In this document: piece by piece, positions 58,701 to 64,000 of the stretch
Layout: each line of letters begins with the position of its first letter
How positions within the stretch are numbered: the stretch's first letter is position 1
From: DASRWT01 sp963748485
GTDB taxonomy: Bacteria > Methylomirabilota > Methylomirabilia > Rokubacteriales > CSP1-6
Length of the DNA: 64,000 nt
Reading direction: 5' to 3'
Assembly: GCA_963748485.1 (NCBI GenBank)
Contig: CAVVJF010000006.1
Location: 50,990 to 114,989 of the forward strand
Translations under genes and position numbers: made by a program
The notes under the pieces: model-generated
The model's input: only the letters and a program-made list of their open reading frames with translations
Told to the model about the DNA's origin: nothing
The model's database searches: none

Positions 58701-59530
58701 ACGTTGGTAAGCGGGAGGTCTCCCCCCCAGCCCTCGCGCAGTTGGAGGTCGACGCCCTCATAGTCGTAGATCGGCGTCGTGCCGATCCGGACGTCCTCGA
58801 TCGTGACCGGGCCGTAGCCGAGCGTAAAGACCTGGCTCAAGTACTGGTCGGTTAGGTGGCCGCGCGTCGTCGGATAGCCCGCGAGGGGTGGAAAGAGCCG
58901 GTGTCGCCCGTACACGCGCGGCACGGTCTGATACGGCGCCAGCGTATTGCGCGTCCCGGTTAGGGCATACGTCGGCGAGGCGCGGCCTGCGGCCGTCATC
59001 TCACTAAGCCTTGGAGTAGGTGGCGGGAGCAGCATGTTAATGGCGAGCATGCCGCCCGTCGTGAGTACGGCCGCGCCGATCAGGCCCCACGTACTGACGG
59101 AGAGGCCGAGGAGTGGGGCAGCCCCGGCGGCGCCGAGGCCCGCCGTCCAGACGGTGAGCGCGATCGCCGCGATGAGGACTACCACCATGAGGACGATGCG
59201 GAGCGTTTTATTGCTATCGCCCCCGCCGCCGCCGCGCGGCACCACGCGCAAGGTTACCCGGCGCCCGGCCTTCGGCGTAACCCGTGCCCAAGAGGCGCGC
59301 GGGAACTCCCAATCATCTACCCAGGCGCGCGCAGGCGCCCAAGCAGGAATGCCTGCGGCCTCGACGATAGCGGCCAGCGTTTTGCCCTCGGGCATTTCGA
59401 GCGTGATAGTTTCCGTCCGGAAGGCATGCCGAGCCGCGACCACGGTCACACCCGCGGGTGGCGTTACCACAGCGACGCCCTCGGGTGGCGTCCACACGGT
59501 AGGCTCAGGCGGCGCCAGCGTGCTGGTCAT
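55751..59530 (-). CDS. Phage tail tip attachment protein, J-like (TipJ family)
   Basis: A 1,259-residue protein, the largest in the window. A short N-terminal domain (to about 100) is followed by a hydrophobic segment (about 108-168) that is typical of lambda J relatives, then the hub domains (for example NTLAPYQTVPRVYGRHRLFPP and GYGPVTIEDVRIGTTPI) and fibronectin-like repeats toward the C-terminus (SSPPPVPEGLTLDVAFVEL). It forms the tail tip that contacts the host. It overlaps the NlpC/P60 gene by ATGA, the usual order for this tail type. Confidence 0.88.
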   Translation of the reverse strand: MTSTLAPPEPTVWTPPEGVAVVTPPAGVTVVAARHAFRTETITLEMPEGKTLAAIVEAAGIPAWAPARAWVDDWEFPRASWARVTPKAGRRVTLRVVPRGGGGGDSNKTLRIVLMVVVLIAAIALTVWTAGLGAAGAAPLLGLSVSTWGLIGAAVLTTGGMLAINMLLPPPTPRLSEMTAAGRASPTYALTGTRNTLAPYQTVPRVYGRHRLFPPLAGYPTTRGHLTDQYLSQVFTLGYGPVTIEDVRIGTTPIYDYEGVDLQLREGWGGDLPLTNVTGVQFEEPLAIELGENEVHAHAARETADAIGLEVTFPQGLFWYDDDNSTYHMEALIHVWVRELNDLGQPLQDWQHVFDWYFAENRRETLRYSWWYGLPHRGHYEVRLQKIFPGIPGNYPPRFRWIWGTGWTALRSLRYQDPIAVPGMAKAGLVIQASGQLSGVVDQFNVIATSILTDWNGSAWVTQASRNPAAIYLDMLRGSANARPIPNEQIDWAEIQAWADECRTQGYTFDGVLDSAGTLFEQLSLVAAIGRASFTIRDGKYSVVRERPQTVPVQFFTPRNSSGFVGQKAFLDIPHALKVKFVNPDANWQMDERLVYDDGYGPHNATKFQGLELFGVTSSHLAWRHGRYWLAAMRLRPEVYELTVDVEFLVANRGDLVHVTHDVPLWGLAAARVVAIEADVPFGTVIIIDELLDQFAPATSLALRARLQGGSNLLITVTVWPDLAQRMTRLRVTETPAGLQVGDLVMLGQWGKETIPCIIKAIEPAAELSAKLTLVDAAPAIGQADQGPIPPFDTHITRPPILNRPAPPQPTIVTVRSDEWVMIGDRPRILVNFDIPTATTPALATHVEAQFRPTNSTGSWLDVPTVTLPATDVSVLPVEQGRAYDIRLRSYALMTSTASAWTIVAAHVVIGKSSPPPVPEGLTLDVAFVELRWLYPVTPPDFAGFEVRFAVGIVETWEQGQRLHDSLVSDTRFHLPPLNGVHTLMVKGVDTSGNESIYPARLVAELLVGPWNVLAETDYALNDFPGDIVNLRRDLVPPPEELCSIASDDPLVWQPPDPLFWTTPTANVWQSTHGPGTYHVIVDVPLEFAGTIMAWRWAASGPGWTFEYLSSGNSLYWTTDEAAHWSVDSAMVWENTSRWLAWPGAILAGFQRYEFRWTFIGGFGSCITQAILSYEVPDIDYYYSDVPIAAAGSRLAPQPGPVMTVVTTVLLSVQHTGAEPAKTGRILDKNAALGPLVQLVRLSDGVGVAGVIDAHVRGY

Positions 59531-59940
59531 GCGCGCGCGGTCCAGCGATAGGCGCTAAGGATACGTGGCCGCCAGACGGGATTATCGAGACGCTGGCAGC
59601 ACGTATCGAGGCCGTGGAGGACATGCAACATCGTCAGCGGCTCGGCCTCGATGACGAGGCCGACGTGGAGCGGGATGCCGCGGAGACGGAGGACGAGGAC
59701 ATCACCGAGTTCCGCCGCGCTGACGAGGATCGGCGTCCAATCAAGCCGACCCTGATCAATCGCCGCGCTCATGCTCGGCCAATCGGCCGCGCCGTAGGTC
59801 GGCTCATACCGCGGGAGCTCGATCTGGAAGACGTCACGATAGATGCGATAGACGGCGCCGTAGCAATCCCACCCGCTGACCTCGCGGCCGCCCGAGCAGA
59901 AGGGGATACCGACGTAGGGCGCGACCCAGGCGGGGATCAT
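59527..59940 (-). CDS. NlpC/P60-type tail peptidase
   Basis: From ATG 59,940 (ATGA overlap with the DUF1833 gene) the protein has 137 residues. The catalytic Cys26 lies in SGWDCYGAVYRIYRD and the His92 in PLHVGLVIE, with a further His near 106-109, giving the Cys-His-polar triad of NlpC/P60 endopeptidases. In siphovirus tails this protein cuts peptidoglycan during entry. A GTG at 59,961 is in frame but would overlap more of the neighbour. Confidence 0.85.
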   Translation of the reverse strand: MIPAWVAPYVGIPFCSGGREVSGWDCYGAVYRIYRDVFQIELPRYEPTYGAADWPSMSAAIDQGRLDWTPILVSAAELGDVLVLRLRGIPLHVGLVIEAEPLTMLHVLHGLDTCCQRLDNPVWRPRILSAYRWTARA

Positions 59941-60437
59941 GCCGCGAAGACACCCGGCCACTCCTGCGGCGTGAACGTGCGATAGGGAAACGGCTCATTT
60001 AGCACATCGAAAAAGGCGAGCGTCCCCGTGACCTGCTGCGCGTCGTACGTCGCGCTCTTGAGCGTGAACTGAAACGGCCCGGCCTCGACGATGTCGGGCG
60101 TCGAGGCGAGGACGATATAGAGCGTCAGCGTCGGCGGGCTCTGCATCGTGCGGATCGTTTCGGTAATCGCCGGGTGGACGTTATCAATCGCGAGTTGGAC
60201 CTGCGGGAGGACGTCGCCGCGCTCCGCGGGAAGCCGCAAGGCAAACGGGCAGGCGAGATACTGCTGGGGCTCGGCCGACCCATCGGCGCGCGAGTAGGCA
60301 TCCTCCAAGTTATTCACGAAACGCAGCACGCCGCCCTCGGGAATCGTGACGTGCCGGATTACTAGGAGCGCGAGAAAGACCTCGTCGGTCTCTTGGGCAT
60401 ACATCGCCGTCCGCGCGCGCTGCGATATCAGTCTCAT
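59937..60437 (-). CDS. DUF1833 tail protein
   Basis: From ATG 60,437 the protein has 166 residues and matches the DUF1833 pattern: EVFLALLVIRH, then LRFVNNLEDAYSRADG, YLACPFALRLPAERGDVLPQ, and C-terminal FFDVLNEPFPYRTFTPQEWP. Such proteins lie between the tape measure and the NlpC/P60 gene and are thought to form part of the distal tail. ATGA overlaps join it to both neighbours. Confidence 0.88.
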   Translation of the reverse strand: MRLISQRARTAMYAQETDEVFLALLVIRHVTIPEGGVLRFVNNLEDAYSRADGSAEPQQYLACPFALRLPAERGDVLPQVQLAIDNVHPAITETIRTMQSPPTLTLYIVLASTPDIVEAGPFQFTLKSATYDAQQVTGTLAFFDVLNEPFPYRTFTPQEWPGVFAA

Positions 60438-60925
60438 GGCGACGACGGCGGCGCGTACTCGACGAGCGGCTCCGGTGGCGGCCACGGGAGCGCGGGCGGC
60501 GGCGGTCCTGGCGGCGGGAGTTCAGGACTCCCGCCCGGCTGCCGCGTGAGCGCTAAACGGACCGCCATGCCAGGCGGGAGGACTTCGAGCGCGACGACCG
60601 CCGTCCAGATATCGCCGCTGTACGCCGTGTATTGGGGCGCCTCGCGGAATCGCACCATGACGATCTCGCGGCGGCGCGGGTGCTCCCACTCGAACGGAAT
60701 TGCACCGCCCGCAACGCCGTTAAAATAGAAGTTATCGAGGATGTTCATGAGATCGCGCGTGACGGTATAGCGGCAACTGATTTGCGAAATCCCCGCGGTA
60801 AAACGGCGGCGGACCTTCGGCGGTCCTGCGTCGATCGCGGAGCGCAGCGTGATCGTGGGCGCGGTCTCTTGGAAGCCCTCGACGAGCGGCGCGGCGGGCA
60901 ACATCGGCGGCCAGATGACCGGCAT
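60434..60925 (-). CDS. Distal tail protein, minor tail type
   Basis: A 163-residue protein beginning MPVIWPPMLPAAPLVEGF with a beta-rich middle (FTAGISQISCRYTVTRDLMN, GAIPFEWEHPRRREIVMVRF) and a Pro-rich tail. Position directly after the tape measure and before DUF1833 matches lambda M-like or related minor tail proteins. Family assignment rests on context plus the FEW..PR...VRF pattern. Confidence 0.72.
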   Translation of the reverse strand: MPVIWPPMLPAAPLVEGFQETAPTITLRSAIDAGPPKVRRRFTAGISQISCRYTVTRDLMNILDNFYFNGVAGGAIPFEWEHPRRREIVMVRFREAPQYTAYSGDIWTAVVALEVLPPGMAVRLALTRQPGGSPELPPPGPPPPALPWPPPEPLVEYAPPSSP

Positions 60926-62994
60926 TTACCGCGCCGTGCCGCGCCGCGAGAGGCCGAAACTGCCCGCGAGCGCTTGGTCGAAGACGCCGCCGCCGATCCC
61001 GCCCTTCACCACGTCCGTGATGAGTACGTCGATCTGCGGCTGTCCGCCCGCGCCGGTCGACTCGCGCTGCTCGACGTTGCCACTCTTGCGCTGGTCGATG
61101 ATGTTGACGGTGACGCCGCCGCCGCCCAGCTCGCCCCAGCGGTCGAGCGGGATGATGGCCTCGGGCCCGCCCTCGCCCGTGACGGTCAGGGTCGGGGACA
61201 TGACGATGCCGCCCGCGGCGGCGAAGGCCGGCCCGTACGCACCGATGTTGATGTTCTGCGTCGCCGACACGGGGGCCACGCCGCCGGCGCCGCGGAAGGC
61301 ACTCGAGACCAGCCCGAGCGCCTTCTGGATGTTCTGCTGCGTCAGCATTTCCTCGAGCGCCTCTGGACGGCCTTGATGCCGCGCTCGATTATCGTCTCGG
61401 ACATGCTCAGGACAATGGACTGCGCCATCTTGTCGAAGGCATCGCTGACGTTCTGCGTGCCCTGGATCACGCCGTCCAGCGAGGTCCGGAGCGCATGCGT
61501 CGTGCCGCTGAAGAGGTCGCGCAGGACGTCCAGGCGCGCCGTTTCTTCCTGGGCCAGGCGGGCCGCCTCGCCCCGCTGAAACTGCTCGGTGAGGCGCGCC
61601 GTCTCGTCGCGGAGCTGTTGCTCGGCCAGGGCGGCACTGTAGGCGGCCTGGACGCGCACCGCCGCCGCTTCCTCGGCCATCCGCTGCTCGTTCCGGTCGT
61701 ACTCCTCGGTCGCCCGCGCCGCCTCGTCGAGGATCGCCTGCTCGGCCACCGCCGCGTCGTGGGCGGCGCGTACCTTGGCGTCGGACAGCTCCTGCTCCTT
61801 GCGGGCCTCGTCGAGGTAGTACTTGTTGGAGGCCTCGGCCGCCTCGTCGAGGATCTTCTGATGCGCGGCGGCGGCCTGGGCGGCGGCGGCCGACACGCCC
61901 TCCGCGCCCCTGGTGACCGTCGGGGCCGCGCCCGCAGGCTTTCCCTTCGCCCGGTCCTCGGCGATCTTCCGCTCGTACTCGATGATGGCTTTGAGGCCCG
62001 CGATCTGTTGCTGGGTGAGGGCAATCGAGGTGGAGCTGCGTCTCCTGCCCGAAGAGGCGATTGACAAAGCCCCCCGCGCCCGTTTGCATGGTGGCGAGCT
62101 CGGCCTGAAAGATCTGCAGCTGCGTCTGCAGGCGGGAGAGCTTGGCCTCCGCGTTCTCGCCGATGAGGCCGAAGGCCTCGAGCGCGCCGCGGATTTACCA
62201 GGCGAAGTTCGCGACGGCGGCGGCGGCATTGGCGATGGGCACGGCGAGATCGGCGAAGGCCACCACGGGCTCGTCTGGATCACCTTGCTCAAGATGCCGA
62301 GCTGGACTTGCGACTCTTTGACCTTGGCAATCGTCGCCTCGTCGAGGACCAGGCCCATGCGCTTGGCGTCCTCGGCGAGTTGCTGGAGCGCCGCTCCCCA
62401 CCGCGCATGCTCTCGGCCAGCACCGCGCCACTGCGCCCGAGGACATCATTCGCGAGCGTCGCGCGCCGCGCCTCGTCCGGGATCTGGGCGAGGGCGTCGA
62501 TCACGTCGGTAAAGACGTCCTCCGTCGAGCGGGCCTGGCCGGCGACGTCGACGAAGCTCACGCCGAGGGTGGCAAAGGAGACTTCTGCGCGGCCCCCGGG
62601 CCTTGCGCCGCGGCGCCGATCCGGTCGGTCAGCGTGCGGAGGTTCGTCTCGAGCTGTTCCGTGCTGATGCCGGCGGACTGCGCCGCGAAGCCATAGACCT
62701 GCAGCGCCTGGGTCGAGACGCCGAGCCGCTGCGCCATGTCGTCGAGGGCGTCGACGGCCTGGAAGGCGTTGCGGAGGAGCGTCCCGAAGCTGGCCGCGGA
62801 GACGGCGAGCCCGATGCCGGTTAGCGCGCCGGCAAAGCTCGCGAGGCCGACGGTGGCGGTGTCGAAGCCCTTGCGGAGGCCCGTCCCCAGCGAGGCGGCC
62901 GCTGCCTGCGCCTCGTCAAGATCGGCCTTGAGGAGGGCGGTGTCCCCGGTGAGACGAGGACGCGGAGGATACCGACGACGTCGTTGAGCGCCAT
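60926..62994 (-). pseudogene. Tail tape measure protein, frame-broken
   Basis: Beginning MALNDVVGILRVLV at 62,994, a tape-measure-like protein of about 690 residues can be followed across several frames. Switches occur near 62,950, 62,575, 62,400, 62,283, 62,035 and 61,360, with an in-frame TAA at 62,197-62,195. Recognisable parts are an N-terminal helical region (FGTLLRNAFQAVDALDDMAQ), a coiled coil with three 40-residue repeats (61,531-61,890), and a conserved C-terminus with GIVMSPTLTVTGEGGPEAII. The amino-acid sequence stays sensible between breaks, so consensus indels are likelier than old decay. The function would be to set tail length and act at DNA entry. Confidence 0.8.
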
Positions 62995-63337
62995 CTAGCG
63001 CGTCCCGTGCTGGTGGAGCCAGGCGGCGAACGCCACCGCCCCGGGCCCGCCCGCGTGCGGGGCCACGGCCTCCGGGTCGATCACGCGCGGCATGAAGTAT
63101 CCGGGCGCAGGGCCTTCCCGCCCTTGCGGCGGTGGATGTTCGCGAGCATCGCGGCGCCGAGGCCCGCCCGCCAGTCCGCGCGCCGATCCGCGAGGCCGAC
63201 GAGCCCGGCGTAGGCCCGCCACTCGGACAGCTCATGCGCGCTGATGCGCCGGAGCAGCTCGGCGAGGAGACGGTCATCCCGCCGAGGTGGCTGGCGAGCT
63301 CGAAGTGGAAGCGCCGTTCGCGGTCGACGCGGAGTCT
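62995..63337 (-). CDS. Tail assembly chaperone extension, T-like (DUF4035), reached by -1 frameshift
   Basis: Reading on from the slippery site in the -1 frame gives RLRVDRERRFHFELASHLGG, then, after a break near 63,277, LLRRISAHELSEWRAYAGL, RADWRAGLGAAMLANIHRRKG and, after another break near 63,105, YFMPRVIDPEAV. The EWRAY...RADWRAG...NIHRRKG...FMP pattern is that of DUF4035 gpT-like proteins. Its stop lies directly before the tape measure ATG. It has no start of its own near the slippery site, as expected for a G-T fusion product. Two indels interrupt the consensus. Confidence 0.75.
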
Positions 63338-63707
63338 TTTCCCAGGCGCTCGGGTGCCCCCTGGTCGAGCCCGTTGAGCCGGAGGGCGGTGGTGAAGATC
63401 CGGTCGAGCGCCCGCGCGCGCTCTTCCGTGTGAGCTCGTCCAGATCCCCATCCCCGAACAGACGCTCCCCCGTCTCATCCACGACCGAGTACATGGCGAC
63501 GAGCGCCCAGTGATTCACGGTGGGCCGGCCGTCCCGGGGCCAGCCCTGCAGCACCTTCCAGCGCGTCGCCCCGAGTCCCACGCCTGGACGCGCACCCAAG
63601 TCCCCCACTCGGGAATATCGAGCTCCTCGATGGCCCGGTCGGGCGCCGCAAGGATGGCGTCGCGGGCGGCGAACTGCCGCCCAGACGTAAGATGACCAGG
63701 CCGCCAT
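63274..63707 (-). CDS. Tail assembly chaperone, G-like
   Basis: The gene starts at ATG 63,707 in a TAATG overlap with the tail tube gene. It encodes, with breaks near 63,690, 63,555 and 63,425, AARDAILAAPDRAIEELDIP, EWGTWVRVQAW, VVDETGERLFGDGDLDELT, and ARALDRIFTTALRLNGLDQG. This is the pattern of siphovirus tail assembly chaperones (EWG..V.V, VVDE.G.RLF, LDR.F..ALRLNGL). In the zero frame it ends at TGA 63,276-63,274, about 20 codons after the slippery heptamer. It would keep the tape measure soluble during tail assembly. Confidence 0.75.
63337..63343 (-). promoter_or_regulatory. Programmed -1 ribosomal frameshift site (GGGAAAA)
   Basis: On the coding strand the heptamer G GGA AAA is in the correct zero-frame register (CTG GGA AAA GAC). 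Slipping by -1 enters exactly the frame that encodes the T-like protein. Lambda uses GGGAAAG at the same place in its G/GT genes. Confidence 0.75.
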
Positions 63708-64000
63708 TACCGCAGGCACGCCCGTCAGCCGCAGCGTGATCGTGGGCATGATATTGTCGGTGCGCGGCGTTGCCGTCCGAGACGAAGCCCTTGACGACGG
63801 CGGCGAACGTGAACGTGCCGCCCGGGTCAGGGAACGTGACGGTGACCGGCTGCGCCGCCGTAGTTGTCGAGCGCGTCCCAGATGGCCTTCTGGCCCGCGT
63901 CGTTGAGGTTGAAGTTCACGTCCATCGTGAACTCGCCGGCGTCCTTCAGCCCCGGAATGTACTCCTTGGCGTCGGACAGCAGGTGGGTCACGTCGATCTC
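63707..64000 (-). CDS. Major tail tube protein, partial (C-terminal part)
   Basis: The gene runs in from beyond the right edge. It encodes EIDVTHLLSDAKEYIPGLKD, AGEFTMDVNFN, AIWDALDNYGG, VTVTFPDPGGTFTFAAVVKG and DNIMPTITLRLTG, the pattern of siphovirus major tail proteins. Frame switches near 63,860 and 63,765, and a further one before the TAA at 63,709-63,707, interrupt it in this consensus. It builds the tail tube and precedes the chaperone, as in other siphoviruses. Confidence 0.7.

Larger units (their letters stand above)
47945..64000. mobile_element. Integrated siphovirus-like prophage (left part)
   Basis: From just after the TusA gene to the right edge, all recognisable genes are phage-type: integrase, HNH endonucleases, Cro/repressor pair, collar and fibre proteins, J-like tip, NlpC/P60, DUF1833, tape measure and G/GT chaperone. 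Tail genes are on the minus strand in standard order when read leftward. Head, packaging and lysis genes and the right attachment site are outside the window. The exact left boundary is not proven. Confidence 0.9.

Noticed and set aside
62195..62197. In-frame TAA in the tape measure as a recoded stop
   Set aside because: It sits among many frame switches and next to an A-run; a pair of compensating indels explains it more simply than recoding.

Overview
The window reads as two blocks from a high-GC bacterium: about 48 kb of chromosome (roughly 1-47,945) and the left part of an integrated siphovirus-like prophage (roughly 47,945-64,000, running off the right edge). GC is very high throughout, many starts are GTG, and several operons are stitched together by 4-nt GTGA/ATGA overlaps. 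The gene mix (paired dipeptide-type ABC permeases with Tat-exported solute-binding proteins, several AMP-dependent CoA ligases, LLM flavin enzymes, a Rieske oxygenase, SCP2-type thiolase with a DUF35 partner) is what I would expect from a soil or subsurface oligotroph such as Candidatus Rokubacteria/Methylomirabilota. That assignment is inference from gene content; there is no rRNA, tRNA or ribosomal protein gene here to confirm it.

Chromosome, left to right. At 1-4,105 are the end of a transglutaminase-like membrane protein, an M20 peptidase, a DUF1992 protein and a secreted patatin-like lipase. At 4,109-10,990 (minus) one operon joins a mandelate-racemase-type enolase, an NAD-dependent epimerase, a CoA ligase and a dipeptide-type ABC importer (binding protein and two permeases, no ATPase). 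At 11,315-13,556 lie a PAP2/vanadium-haloperoxidase-like secreted protein and an internally duplicated DoxX-like membrane protein. At 13,449-20,879 (minus) is a translationally coupled operon: a zinc-ribbon/class III cyclase/AAA/TPR signalling protein, a DUF4129 protein, a small membrane protein, a MoxR ATPase, a DUF58 protein and another membrane protein. At 21,030-25,143 are a metallo-beta-lactamase-fold hydrolase, an acyl-CoA dehydrogenase, a cupin and an orphan TRAP binding protein.

The stretch 25,155-42,017 looks like a catabolic island. On the minus strand three tandem Tat-exported binding proteins and two permeases are followed by an LLM flavin oxidoreductase, two alpha/beta hydrolases, a CoA ligase, an SDR and a GNAT enzyme. 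A Rieske oxygenase and a small membrane protein are transcribed divergently, and a thiolase/DUF35/SDR operon lies beyond. Together they could import an organic acid or amide-like compound, open it oxidatively or hydrolytically, charge it with CoA and shorten it; the substrate cannot be read from sequence. At 42,166-47,944 are a hypothetical membrane-anchored protein coupled to another CoA ligase, a long inverted repeat between convergent genes, a c-di-GMP pair (GGDEF and REC-HD-GYP) and a TusA-family protein.

Prophage. A tyrosine integrase sits at the left end beside nested inverted repeats. A short early region follows with an HNH endonuclease, a ribbon-helix-helix-like protein, a Cro-like protein and a divergent repressor, with three copies of a TACGGGnnnCCCGTA operator. 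The rest is a leftward tail module: tail tube, G/GT chaperone with a canonical -1 slippery site, tape measure, three tail-tip proteins, a J-like tip protein, and three receptor-binding or collar proteins that share one N-terminal anchor. The last ~2.7 kb (about 61.35-64.0 kb) contains about a dozen frame breaks in otherwise conserved coding sequence. Apart from the programmed site, these are best explained by consensus indels near a contig end, or else by recent decay.
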